Source of the DNA: Streptomyces sp. NBS 14/10
Lineage (GTDB): Bacteria; Actinomycetota; Actinomycetes; Streptomycetales; Streptomycetaceae
Reading direction: 5' to 3'
Assembly (NCBI RefSeq): GCF_002224125.1
Contig: NZ_NCSM01000098.1
Location: forward strand, 1 to 20,655
Length of the DNA stretch: 20,655 bases
Made by a program: the position numbers and the translations under genes. Under the pieces are notes generated by a model. That model did no database searches. It saw nothing but the letters and a program-made list of their open reading frames with translations, and had not been told where the DNA came from. Below, piece after piece: positions 1 to 7,003 of the stretch. Position 1 is the stretch's first letter; the number at the start of each line of letters is the position of its first letter.

Positions 1-195
1 GGCAGGGCACGGCGCAGGCCGTACGTCGGCCTTGAAGCGCCTCAGCAGGGCGGTGGAGCTCTCTCTGCGGGCAGGGGCTCGGTCGGCGGCGCCACGGGCC
101 ACTACCTTCCGGGCGATCTGGCGAAGGTACGTGTGTGGACCGGGGCGATGACGCCCGAGCAAGTGGCTTCGCAGATCGCGCAACCTTCGACATAG
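1..195 (+). CDS. LamG/jellyroll-domain protein, C-terminal end (partial)
   Basis: The reading frame is open from the first base and stops at TAG 193-195. Its last residues, around DLAKVRVWTGAMTPEQV, match the final strand and helix usually seen at the end of a LamG-like jellyroll domain in secreted Streptomyces proteins (x-V-R-V-W/Y-x-x-A-L/M-T-x-x-E-I/V). The start lies outside the window. The next gene on the same strand begins 84 nt later and encodes an RHS/SpvB-type secreted protein. LamG proteins often precede such genes in Streptomyces, so the two were probably one surface or toxin-related locus. The domain assignment rests on a short stretch and is moderately sure. Confidence 0.6.
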   Translation, partial: GRARRRPYVGLEAPQQGGGALSAGRGSVGGATGHYLPGDLAKVRVWTGAMTPEQVASQIAQPST

Positions 196-238
196 CCACT
201 TCCGCCTTCATTCTCCACCCTTTCGCAGACCTTTGACG

Positions 239-266
239 GTGTGCGGGCGCGTCGACGCCCGCACAC
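239..266 (+). promoter_or_regulatory. Perfect hairpin abutting the RBS of the RHS gene
   Basis: An 11-bp perfect stem (GTGTGCGGGCG at 239-249, CGCCCGCACAC at 256-266) encloses the 6-nt loop CGTCGA. The Shine-Dalgarno sequence GAGGAG begins at the next base (267) and the ATG is at 280. There is no T-tract after it, so it could be a LamG-RHS intergenic mRNA hairpin or a weak terminator. The position suggests an effect on translation initiation, which is inference. Confidence 0.6.
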
Positions 267-279
267 GAGGAGACTTGTC

Positions 280-1311
280 ATGAACCAGTTCGGGTCCGGC
301 CTGCCCCGGATAGGCGGCACGGCACGCAGGAGAAGGTCCTGGGAGAGACGGTTCGCCGTCTTAGCGGGGTTCGCGCTGGTGCCGGGGCTGCTGTCGCCGG
401 TCGCTTTCGCTGACGCGCCGGATCCACTCGGAAAGCCGAAGCTGAAGGCACCCCGGTCCTCAACGGTCTCCCCGCTGACCAAAAAGGCGAACGACAAGAA
501 CGCTCGCGTGGTACAAGCCTCCGAAGCCGCCGACCGAGCCGCGGCCAAGCAGGCGAGGGCGGATCAGAGCCGGTCAGTGATCTGGCCGCGGCAGGGCCAG
601 GGGACCCTCACACTCGGCGCCGAGAAAACTGCCAAGGCGAATCCAGGCGCCCTCCCCGTGACATTGACCGAAGCGGCGCCAGGCAAGGACCGGAAGAAGG
701 AACGCGTCGCCCGCACCGTCACGGTCAAGGTCCTGGACCAGGAGGCAGCAGGCAAACTCGGCGTCAAGGGTGTCCTGCTCACCGCCACCGGTCCCACGGG
801 CGGGGGCACGGCCCGGCTCACCATTGATTACTCGGCCTTCGCTTCCGCCTACGGCGGTGACTGGGCCGGGCGGCTCCAGGTCGTGAAGCTTCCCGACTGC
901 GCGCTCAAGGACCCTGCACAGTCGCACTGCCGTAGTCGCGAGACCGTGTCGTTCACCAACGACCGGGTCGGCCAAACCCTGGAAACTACCCTGGACTTCG
1001 CCACCGCACCTGCGGGTGAGTCGGTGGTGCTGGCGCTGGCAGCGGGCACCAAGTCGGGGGCTGGCGACTACAAGGCCACTCCTAGCGCGGCCCGGTGCCG
1101 CCGGGCGGACCGCCGGGTGTTGCGCAGCACGTTGGTGGCGATGCCGAAGAGCCAGGCCCGCAGGCCGTCACCGGCGTCGTCGGAGACCTCCGCGTCGGGC
1201 AGCAGCTCGCGCAGCCGCCACGCCTCAAGGAAGGTCAGCGAGACCACGTCTTCCGCGGTGCTGCGATCCTCGGTCAGTTGTACTGCGTGGCCGTATACGG
1301 CATGGGCATGA
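280..1311 (+). pseudogene. RHS/SpvB-like secreted protein, N-terminal fragment fused to antisense sequence
   Basis: ATG 280 follows GAGGAG at 267-272. The protein starts with a basic n-region and a hydrophobic stretch (about residues 25-40) ending near AFADAP, a Sec signal peptide. It continues with the pre-RHS region of large Streptomyces RHS/SpvB proteins, including AFASAYGGDWAGRLQV and AAGTKSGAGDYKATP. In full-length relatives that last motif precedes the SpvB-like beta-propeller and the RHS repeats. Here the match ends near base 1083. The rest of the frame, to the stop at 1309-1311, is read antisense through a truncated sigma-factor gene and is basic, low-complexity sequence. So only about 268 residues of what is normally a 1500-2500-residue protein remain. 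It is probably exported if expressed, but not functional. Confidence 0.75.
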
Positions 1312-1427
1312 TCCTCGAAGAGACAAGCGAAAGCCTGTGGGTCGCCGGCCCTTATTCGGGGACGAAGGGAGAGTTCCACGGCTCGACCTGTCCGCTCGGC
1401 AGACGGCGTCCCTGTGCCATGGGTCAC
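1068..1427 (-). pseudogene. ECF-type sigma factor, truncated after region 2
   Basis: I chose GTG at 1427 because GGAGGC (1436-1441) sits 8 nt upstream. An in-frame ATG at 1484 would overlap the LysR gene. The protein shows sigma region 2: FACLFEDHAHAVYGHAVQL (2.1), TAEDVVSLTFLEAW (2.2-2.3) and GLRAWLFGIATNVLRNTRR (2.4). After RRHRAAL the family match stops. The last codons and the TAG at 1068 come from the complementary strand of the RHS gene. Region 4, which recognises the -35 element, is missing, so it cannot be a working sigma factor. It starts 20 nt after the LysR stop on the same strand and could have been co-transcribed with it. Confidence 0.8.
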
Positions 1428-1447
1428 AGCCCACTGCCTCCGCGACC

Positions 1448-2356
1448 TCACGGGGAGGAGGAGTATCCGCTGGAGGCGACCCATTGTCGGGTGAGGTGGG
1501 TGAAAGCCCGGGCGGCAGCGCTTTGGTAGGAGCCCGAGCGACAGAGCAGAGTGACAGGGCGCTCGGGCAGGGGCGGGTCGAGGGGTACGGCACGCAGATG
1601 CGGGTGATCCCGGGCGATGGCCTCGGGCAGCACAGATGCCAGAGGGGTGCGCTGGATCATTTCGGTGACGGCATTGACCGAGTTGGCTTCCATCGCGATG
1701 CGCGGTGTGGTGCGGTGCTGACCGAAGTAGGTGTCGATGTGCCTGCGGGTGGCGAAGTCGCTGCTGAGCAGGGCCAGGGGGCGGCCTTCCAGTTCTCGCA
1801 CGGGTAGTGGGTCTGTCCGGTCGGCGTAGGGGTGGTGGGTGCCGACGACGAGGCTGAGGGCTTCGGTGAACAAGTCGTCCGTGGTGATGCCGGGCAGGTG
1901 GGCACCGCGAAAGGCGATCCCGAGGTCGAGGTCGTCGGCAAGGAGGGCGGACTCGATGCGGTCCTGTGTCATCTCCCTGATGCTCAGGGTGATGTCAGGA
2001 TGACGGACGTGGAACTGCCCGGCGAGGGGGCCGATGAGGTAGGCGGTGAAGGTGGGGGTGACCGCCAGGCGCAGGCTGCCGCGGGAGAGGTCGGCCACGT
2101 CGTGGACGGCGCGTTCGGCAGCGGCGAGTTCCTGCAGCGCGCGACGGGCGTAGTGGACGTAGGTCTCACCGGCGTCGGTGAGGCGCACGGCACGACCCGT
2201 ACGGTCCAGCAACTGCGTGCCCATCACGCGTTCCATCTGTCTGATCTGCTGGGACAGGGTCGGCTGGGAGATGTGCAGGACTTCGGCGGCGCGGGTGAAG
2301 CTGCCTTGTTCGGCGACGGCGAGCAGATAGCGCAGATGACGCAGTTCGAAGCCCAT
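1448..2356 (-). CDS. cynR: LysR-type regulator of the cyanate operon (CynR-like)
   Basis: This is a 302-residue LysR-family regulator, about the length of E. coli CynR (299). ATG 2356 gives the canonical N-terminus MGFELRHLRYLLAVAEQGSF; an upstream start at 2425 would add 23 residues out of promoter DNA. The winged HTH (about residues 4-62, with FTRAAEVLHISQPTLSQQI) is followed by a linker helix and a substrate-binding effector domain (about 90-295). It is divergent from the carbonic anhydrase and cyanase genes, the arrangement known for cynR-cynTS. By family knowledge CynR activates the cyn genes in the presence of cyanate and represses itself. The specific name rests mainly on gene context. 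Confidence 0.88.
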   Translation of the reverse strand: MGFELRHLRYLLAVAEQGSFTRAAEVLHISQPTLSQQIRQMERVMGTQLLDRTGRAVRLTDAGETYVHYARRALQELAAAERAVHDVADLSRGSLRLAVTPTFTAYLIGPLAGQFHVRHPDITLSIREMTQDRIESALLADDLDLGIAFRGAHLPGITTDDLFTEALSLVVGTHHPYADRTDPLPVRELEGRPLALLSSDFATRRHIDTYFGQHRTTPRIAMEANSVNAVTEMIQRTPLASVLPEAIARDHPHLRAVPLDPPLPERPVTLLCRSGSYQSAAARAFTHLTRQWVASSGYSSSP

Positions 2357-2363
2357 GACATCA

Positions 2364-2413
2364 CTATAGATGTAGCTAATAGATCCTATATTCAGGGCGT
2401 CTTGGACTCTATA
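2364..2413. promoter_or_regulatory. Divergent cynR/cynT operator-promoter region with CTATA repeats
   Basis: The 124-bp gap between cynR and cynT holds an AT-rich island unlike its surroundings. CTATA occurs at 2364, 2386 and 2409, spaced 22 and 23 bp, or two helical turns each. A direct repeat ATAGAT lies at 2366 and 2379. Such phased half-sites fit an extended LysR-type recognition/activation region. Assignment to CynR is inference. Confidence 0.55.
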
Positions 2414-2480
2414 AGCACAGCTCATGCATGGTGGATTTCGTCAACCCGCACCAGTCGGGCACTGGCCGAAAGGAGTGATC

Positions 2481-3089
2481 ATGCAAGACCTCGCAGAGGG
2501 AGTCGCACATTTCCAGCAGGGCGTCTTCCCTGCCAAGGCGGCGCGCTTTCAGCACCTGGCCACCACGCACCGGCCCAGCACCCTGTTCATCAGCTGCTCC
2601 GACGCCCGCGTCATACCGGAGCTGATCACACAGAGCGAGCCGGGCGAGCTGTTCGTCATCCGAACGGCCGGAAACCTGGTGCCCGCCTACACCCCGAATG
2701 CCGATGGGGTCGCGGCGAGCATCGAGTACGCCGTCGCCGTCCTGGGCGTGTCCGACATCGTCGTCTGCGGGCATTCCGCCTGTGGCGCGATGACCGCCCT
2801 GGCGGACGACCACGACCTCGCCGCCCTGCCGGCCGTCGCCCACTGGCTGCGGCATGCGGAGGCCTCCCGGGTCCGTACGGCCTGTGCCGAGCCCGGCGAG
2901 GACAAGGTGAGCGTCCTGGTACGGAACAACGTGATCGCTCAGCTGGCGAACCTGGCAACGCACCCCAGCGTCGTCCGGGCACTGGCGGCGAAGACCCTCA
3001 CGCTGCGCGGCTGGGTCTACGACATCCCCACCGGCGCGGTCGACCAGCTCGACCCGGTCACGGGTTGCTCCGCCGCGCTCGCGGCCTGA
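2481..3089 (+). CDS. cynT: Beta-class carbonic anhydrase (CynT-type)
   Basis: ATG 2481 lies 5 nt after AGGAG (2471-2475); the upstream ATG at 2424 lacks such a site. The 202-residue protein has the beta-carbonic anhydrase zinc ligands Cys39 (CSDAR, with the Asp41/Arg43 dyad), His98 and Cys101 (GHSACGAM). It also has the conserved RTAGN loop (61-65). It interconverts CO2 and bicarbonate in the cytoplasm. Next to a cyanase, its accepted role is to turn CO2 from cyanate breakdown back into bicarbonate, the co-substrate that would otherwise be lost by diffusion. It is first in a cynT-cynS unit, with cynS 111 nt downstream, and divergent from cynR. Length and motifs look intact. Confidence 0.93.
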   Translation: MQDLAEGVAHFQQGVFPAKAARFQHLATTHRPSTLFISCSDARVIPELITQSEPGELFVIRTAGNLVPAYTPNADGVAASIEYAVAVLGVSDIVVCGHSACGAMTALADDHDLAALPAVAHWLRHAEASRVRTACAEPGEDKVSVLVRNNVIAQLANLATHPSVVRALAAKTLTLRGWVYDIPTGAVDQLDPVTGCSAALAA

Positions 3090-3109
3090 GCTGCCCTGGC
3101 CCTTTCGTC

Positions 3110-3131
3110 CAGGCCGCCGTCCGGCGGCCTG
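3110..3131 (+). promoter_or_regulatory. cynT-cynS intergenic hairpin
   Basis: CAGGCCGCC (3110-3118) and GGCGGCCTG (3123-3131) form a 9-bp perfect stem with the loop GTCC. No T-run follows. It could be a partial terminator or an mRNA-processing element setting the cynT:cynS ratio. The function is inferred only from its place in the 111-nt gap. Confidence 0.5.
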
Positions 3132-3200
3132 ATCCCCCGACCGTATGACTCCGCTGAGCTCGCTGTAGTGCGGGCCGGCATGTTGGAAAGGAACACCCTC

Positions 3201-3671
3201 ATGGTGCACGCTCAGTTCGACCCTGCCGCCCGGCAGGCTCTGGCCGCTGTGGTTGTCGAGGCCAAGACGCGCAAGGACCTGACCTGGCAGGAGATCGCCG
3301 ACGCCAGCGGCCTGTCGGTCGCGTTCACGACCGCCGCCCTGCTGGGTCAGCATCCGCTGCCGGAGGCCGCCGCGAGGGCGGTCGCCGAGCTGCTGGACCT
3401 GGACGAGGAGGCGGCAGTGCTGCTGCAGGCCATCCCGACCCGGGGCTCCATTCCCGGCGGCGTCCCGACCGACCCGACGATTTACCGTTTCTACGAGATC
3501 GTCCAGATCTACGGCACCACGCTCAAGGCCCTGGTCCACGAGCAGTTCGGCGACGGCATCATCAGCGCGATCAACTTCAAGCTCGACGTCAAGAAGGTCG
3601 CCGACCCCGAAGGCGGCGAGCGCGCGGTGATCACCCTGGACGGCAAGTACCTGCCCACCAAGCCCTTCTGA
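3201..3671 (+). CDS. cynS: Cyanase (cyanate hydratase)
   Basis: ATG 3201 follows GGAAAGGA (3185-3192) and gives 156 residues, exactly the E. coli CynS length. Cyanase converts cyanate and bicarbonate to carbamate, which decomposes to ammonia and CO2. The catalytic triad falls at the E. coli numbering: Arg96 and Glu99 in IYRFYEI, and Ser122 in GIISAINF. An N-terminal helical, HTH-like domain (about 1-80) precedes the C-terminal dimerisation/catalytic domain. The protein is a homodecamer in known members. The gene follows cynT on the same strand and should be induced by the divergent CynR-like regulator. No CynX-type transporter is present, so cyanate entry must be passive or handled elsewhere. 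The assignment is very secure. Confidence 0.97.
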   Translation: MVHAQFDPAARQALAAVVVEAKTRKDLTWQEIADASGLSVAFTTAALLGQHPLPEAAARAVAELLDLDEEAAVLLQAIPTRGSIPGGVPTDPTIYRFYEIVQIYGTTLKALVHEQFGDGIISAINFKLDVKKVADPEGGERAVITLDGKYLPTKPF

Positions 3672-3783
3672 TCCAGCCGTTCGCCGTGCCGGCGGCCGCT
3701 GCCGATGAGGCGCCCGGTGGCCTCGGCATCGGCTTCGAGTGATCGGAGTCGCCGCCGCGGGTCGCTGCCTGCGGACGTCTGAT

Positions 3784-3825
3784 TGTCCCCCGGCCTCGTG
3801 TTCACGTAACGGGGCCAGGGGGACA
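3784..3825 (+). terminator. Stem-loop downstream of cynS
   Basis: TGTCCCCC-GGCC (3784-3795) pairs with GGCC-A-GGGGGACA (3813-3825), giving a 12-bp GC-rich stem with one bulged A and a 17-nt loop. It lies 113 nt after the cynS stop. There is no U-tract, as is common for actinobacterial terminators. It is the best candidate for the end of the cyn transcript. Confidence 0.5.
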
Positions 3826-3908
3826 CCGGCGTCGCGATCGCCGTCGGCATACGGGGACGGTGACCGCGCCCCAGGAGCGCCGGGTTCCGGTGACCGCGCA
3901 ATGGGCCC

Positions 3909-4372
3909 GTGGCCCATGTTCCGATCGCTCGTCATCTGCTCCGTGCCAGGGATCTCGCGGATGCCCGCTACTTCGAGGCACTCACTGTGGCTGACATGGC
4001 TCGGCCGCCGCGCTGTCCCCGGCCCACTTCAGCCGCTGCTTCAAGGCGGCGTTCGGCGAGTCGCCACACCAGTACCTGCTGACTCGTCGCCTGGAGCGGG
4101 CCGCCGCCCTGCTGCCTGCGACCGACTGGACGGTGGCCGCGATCGGCGTCGCCGTCGGTGCGCGGAGTATCGGTTCGTTCACGACGAGTTTCCGCAGGAT
4201 GTATGGGATGACCCCGCAGACGTACCGGGCGGCGCACCCGCCCGCCGCACGTCATGTGCGCATCCCTCGCTGTGTGGCGACGGCCTGTGGACGGCCGCGG
4301 AACCACACGTTTCGAGAAGACGTGACGGACCTGTGGGTAATAGGTACGTTCACGCGATGCCCCGCCACCTGA
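3909..4372 (+). pseudogene. Small AraC-family regulator, frameshifted
   Basis: Two frames together encode a compact AraC/XylS DNA-binding domain. The first runs from about GTG 3909 to about 4004 (RHLLRARDLADARYFEALTV, then ADMAR). The second runs to TGA 4372 and carries the second HTH (TVAAIGVAVGARSIGSFTTS, then MYGMTPQTYRAAH). Deletion of one G in the run at 4003-4004 explains the break: adding it gives ADMARAAALSPAHFSRCFKA across the junction. Short AraC proteins of this type are often found next to VOC/glyoxalase genes in Streptomyces, and a VOC gene lies 960 bp downstream, also frameshifted. The start is uncertain because no good RBS precedes GTG 3909. Sequencing error is possible, but the VOC gene carries two more shifts, which favours real decay. 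Confidence 0.75.
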
Positions 4373-4419
4373 ACGCGCTTGGCTGGGACATCTCCCACAC
4401 TCAGTCGAAGGGCACCGCC

Positions 4420-5184
4420 ATGCCACCTATCCCCCCACCGCCGACCATCGTGCTTGTGCACGGGGCGTTCACCGATGCCTCATCCTGGGCGAGGGTCATC
4501 AGCCTCCTTCACGCCGCCGGACTCACCGTGCGCGCCCCGGCGAACCCACTGCGCGGCCTGGCGCAGGACGCCGCATACATCAGGAGCGTGGTGCGTGACA
4601 TCGATGTCCCCGTCGTGCTGGTCGGCCACGACTACGGTGGCGCGGTCATCACACACGCCGCAACCGACACCGACAACGTCGTGGCCCTGTGCTATGTCGC
4701 GGGGTTCGGCCTCGACGCGGGCGAGTGCGTCCTGGACATCACGAACCGCTTCGCCCCCGCGCCGGTGGCTGACGCGACCTTCGCCGCCGCCCTCCCCGCA
4801 CAGATTGCCGGCGGCCCGGACAGCGAGCTCTACATCAGTAAGGAGCGATTCCCGCAGGAGTACGCCGCCGACCTGCCGCCCCGCGTCACCCGTGTGATGT
4901 CCGTGACACAACGGCCGATCGCCTGCGGCGCGCTGACCGGTAGATCGGGCCCCCCGGCATGGGCCTCCACGCCGTCCTGGTACGCCATCGCGAGCGCCGA
5001 CCGACTGCTCAACCCCACCGCTCAGCGCTTCATGGCACAGCGCATGGCGGCCACCGAGTACGTGCTGGACGGTTCGCACGCCGTGGTGCTGTCGCAGCCC
5101 GACGCCGTGGTCGCGATGATCCGGGAAGCCGCCGAACAGAGCACCGGTCGCGGCAGCGGTGACTGGCTTCGACAAGCCTTCTGA
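4420..5184 (+). CDS. Alpha/beta-fold hydrolase with Asp at the nucleophile elbow
   Basis: ATG 4420 follows GAAGGG with 7-8 nt spacing and gives 254 residues. An in-frame ATG at 4357 lacks this spacing. The fold is visible from the oxyanion strand IVLVHGAF (10-17), the nucleophile elbow VLVGHDYGGAV (66-76), the acid candidate Asp194 (ASADRLLNP) and the histidine His220 (DGSHAVVLSQP). In the common actinobacterial family the elbow reads GHSYGG. Here Ser is replaced by Asp71, the residue used by haloalkane dehalogenases and epoxide hydrolases (GHDWGG). The triad would therefore be Asp-Asp-His. Substrate is unknown. The gene is uninterrupted although both neighbours are frameshifted, which suggests selection or recent arrival. 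Confidence 0.88.
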   Translation: MPPIPPPPTIVLVHGAFTDASSWARVISLLHAAGLTVRAPANPLRGLAQDAAYIRSVVRDIDVPVVLVGHDYGGAVITHAATDTDNVVALCYVAGFGLDAGECVLDITNRFAPAPVADATFAAALPAQIAGGPDSELYISKERFPQEYAADLPPRVTRVMSVTQRPIACGALTGRSGPPAWASTPSWYAIASADRLLNPTAQRFMAQRMAATEYVLDGSHAVVLSQPDAVVAMIREAAEQSTGRGSGDWLRQAF

Positions 5185-5196
5185 GCAGGTGAAGGC

Positions 5197-5280
5197 GCCA
5201 CCGTGATCCCGGCGGCCGCGCTGCTCGTCGTCGCTCAGCGCTACGTCCCCGCCGGCGCCACCAGCGGAGCAGTCAAGCGG
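5197..5280 (+). pseudogene. C-terminal scrap of a carbohydrate ABC transporter permease
   Basis: About 28 codons in one frame read TVIPAAALLVVAQRYVPAGA and end in TSGAVKR. This matches the C-terminus of MalG-type permeases, where a final hydrophobic helix leads into QRYxxxGLTxGAVKG and a stop. The stop codon has been lost and no upstream part remains. The scrap starts about 12 nt after the hydrolase stop. The match is short and made by eye, so it is moderate evidence, but it supports a deletion junction between 5185 and 5200. Confidence 0.5.
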
Positions 5281-5330
5281 GGTTGCCCGCTGCCTAGCGT
5301 CGGTTGCAGACGACCGACCGAGGAGCGACC

Positions 5331-5768
5331 ATGACGACTATCAACATCGCCAATGCGCAGTTCTGGGTGCACGACCAGGACGCGGCGCTCGACTTCTACA
5401 CCGGGAAACTCGGGTGGGAGGTGCGGGCGAACGTGACGATGCCGGCATGGAGTTTCCGGTGGCTGTGCGTCGCCCCGACCGGCGGGGACGGTCCGGCGTT
5501 GGTGCTGATGCCGGTACCGGGGCAGCCGATGCTGGATGAGGTGAGCAGTGCCCAGCTGTCGGATCTGGTGGCCAAAGGCGTCGGGTGGCACGTTGTTCCT
5601 GGAGACCGACGACTGCAAGGCCGCGTATGACGAGTTGTCCGCCCGTGGTGTCGAGTTCACGATCCGCCGACGGCGCAGCCGTACGGGATCGACACGTCGT
5701 TCCGGGATCCGTCGGGCAACGACATCCGGCTCACGCAGGTGCTGGAGTTCGATCCGGAACGGCACTGA
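5331..5768 (+). pseudogene. VOC/glyoxalase-family protein with two frameshifts
   Basis: ATG 5331 follows GAGGAG and begins a VOC protein (INIANAQFWVHDQDAALDFY, then TGKLGWEV). After VAKGVG the frame breaks near 5584-5587, where one extra G is present, and the original frame stops at 5630. The next segment (GTLFLETDDCKAAYDELSAR, then GVEFT) is in another frame. A one-base loss near 5658-5662 restores the first frame for AQPYGIDTSFRDPSGNDIRL and the end at TGA 5768. The assembled product would be about 145 residues, normal for a single VOC domain with paired beta-alpha-beta-beta-beta units and metal-ligand positions (an aromatic/His near residue 12 and Glu/Asp near the end). Small AraC plus VOC is a recurrent pair, and both are broken here. 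Confidence 0.8.
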
Positions 5769-6219
5769 CCCGAATCCGCAGGGAGTGCTTCCTTCTCTCA
5801 GCAACCATCGGGAAATGCATGACCGCCGACACTGCCGCTTCCCGAGCCTGGGCGCCACAGGTGCTCGCGCTGAGGAGGCAGAGGCCCGGGCCTGCTCCGC
5901 CACGAGATCGGCCAGTTTGGTTGAGGAACGTCGCACGTGAGCAGACCACGGCAGTGTCGCCGGGGCTCCGCAGGTTCGGCGTGTCGGCGGCCCGCGACCG
6001 GAAAGCCACGCGCCAAGGCGGTCCGTACCCGCGCCAATCATCGACGCCCCGGCTGCCGGTCAGCGTGCCGTCAACATCTCCCGCGCCCGCTCCGGACACT
6101 GAGCGAACAGGCCGCGGCGCCACACTCAGCACCTTGTGGCCGCCGCGCAGCATCACCGCCCTCGGCCAAGCGGTCCTTGCTCCCAGCCGGGCAGGGCCAG
6201 GCTGCCTCGACGAAGGACC
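5769..6219. other. 451-bp stretch with no recognisable gene
   Basis: Both strands have open frames because of the high GC, but none has a plausible RBS, a family motif or a normal amino-acid composition (they are rich in Arg, Pro and Ala). I see no tRNA, no transposase motif and no clear repeat. The stretch separates the VOC pseudogene from the left copy of the duplicated TetR module. Confidence 0.5.
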
Positions 6220-6867
6220 TCACCGGGTGGTGGTACCCCCGGGGGAAACGGGAGCCGGGTTGTGAGCCAAGACGACCGCCTGCTCCGGCAGCGGCGATGC
6301 TGCCGCGTGAGCGACCGGCAGCAGGACGCGCGCGGCGTCCCTGGCGTGCCGGGCCGGCTCCGGGGACCCGGAGATGGCCGCCGTGGTCATGGCGCCCTCG
6401 GCGAGGAGGACGAGCTGGTCGGTCAGCCAAGCGGGCGCGTCTGCGGCGGCCACGAGATCGGCGAGACAGCGCCGGAAGGCGTCCTTGTGAGCCTTCGCGA
6501 TATCCGCCACCTCCTGCGAGGTCGCTCCCAGCTCGCCGAAGGCGTTGATGAAGCCGCAGCCGCGGAAGTCCGGCTCGTTGAACCAGAGGAACAGCCAGTC
6601 GAAGACCGCCAGAACCCGCTGTGCGGGTGCGTCGTAGGTGTCCACGTACTCGGCCAGATTGCGGAGCCACCTTGCGTCCCGCCGCCTCAGGTACGCCTCG
6701 ATCAGGGAATTCTTGGAAGGGAAGATCTGGTACAAGCGCTTGAGGGGCACGCCGGAGGCGGTGCGAATCGCATCCATTCCCACCGCCTGTATGCCTTGGC
6801 CATAGAACAGATCCTCGGCAGCGTCGAGAATCCGCTGCTCAGTCGCCTCAAGTTCCACTTTGATCAC
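6220..6867 (-). CDS. TetR-family regulator, left paralogue
   Basis: GTG 6867 aligns with the start of the right paralogue (13134) and gives 215 residues. The N-terminal TetR HTH is clear (TEQRILDAAEDLFYGQGIQ, then MDAIRTASGVPLKRLYQIFP). A C-terminal ligand/dimer domain contains FDWLFLWFNE, RGCGFINAFGEL and TDQLVLLAEGAMTTAAISGS. About 22 of 183 aligned residues differ from the right copy, roughly 88 percent identity. The C-terminus runs about 20 residues past the paralogue's stop because that stop codon is not conserved. A palindrome 9 bp upstream of the start (6877-6892) indicates autoregulation. The strong protein conservation, while its neighbours in this copy are broken, suggests it still acts. 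Confidence 0.9.
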   Translation of the reverse strand: MIKVELEATEQRILDAAEDLFYGQGIQAVGMDAIRTASGVPLKRLYQIFPSKNSLIEAYLRRRDARWLRNLAEYVDTYDAPAQRVLAVFDWLFLWFNEPDFRGCGFINAFGELGATSQEVADIAKAHKDAFRRCLADLVAAADAPAWLTDQLVLLAEGAMTTAAISGSPEPARHARDAARVLLPVAHAAASPLPEQAVVLAHNPAPVSPGGTTTR

Positions 6868-6876
6868 CCCATCTGA

Positions 6877-6892
6877 GAAAACGCCCGTTCTC
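6877..6892. promoter_or_regulatory. TetR operator candidate 1 (left TetR promoter)
   Basis: The 16-bp palindrome GAAAACG-CC-CGTTCTC lies 9 bp before the GTG of the left TetR gene. One of six sites sharing the consensus GAGAACG-NN-CGTTCTC. Its position fits self-repression. Confidence 0.7.
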
Positions 6893-6937
6893 ACGGTACA
6901 GCGCGCCAGGCGACAAGGTGTATTCCCCCGCGCGGAC

Positions 6938-6960
6938 CAGGTCGCCCCCCTGGCGACCTG
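6938..6960 (-). terminator. Hairpin between ATPase pseudogene and TetR (left copy)
   Basis: CAGGTCGCC (6938-6946) and GGCGACCTG (6952-6960) form a perfect 9-bp stem with the loop CCCCT. It lies after the ancestral stop of the ATPase gene (7004-7006) on the minus strand and before the TetR promoter. The right copy does not keep this stem. It is a possible terminator. Confidence 0.4.
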
Positions 6961-7003
6961 CGCGGATCGGAGCCGGGAGGGCTGCCCGCTGCCGACTGCC
7001 CGC

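Noticed and set aside
2409..3935. Long open frame of 508 codons on the minus strand
   Set aside because: It lies antisense to cynT and cynS, whose products have clear catalytic motifs. It has no family motif and is a GC-driven shadow.
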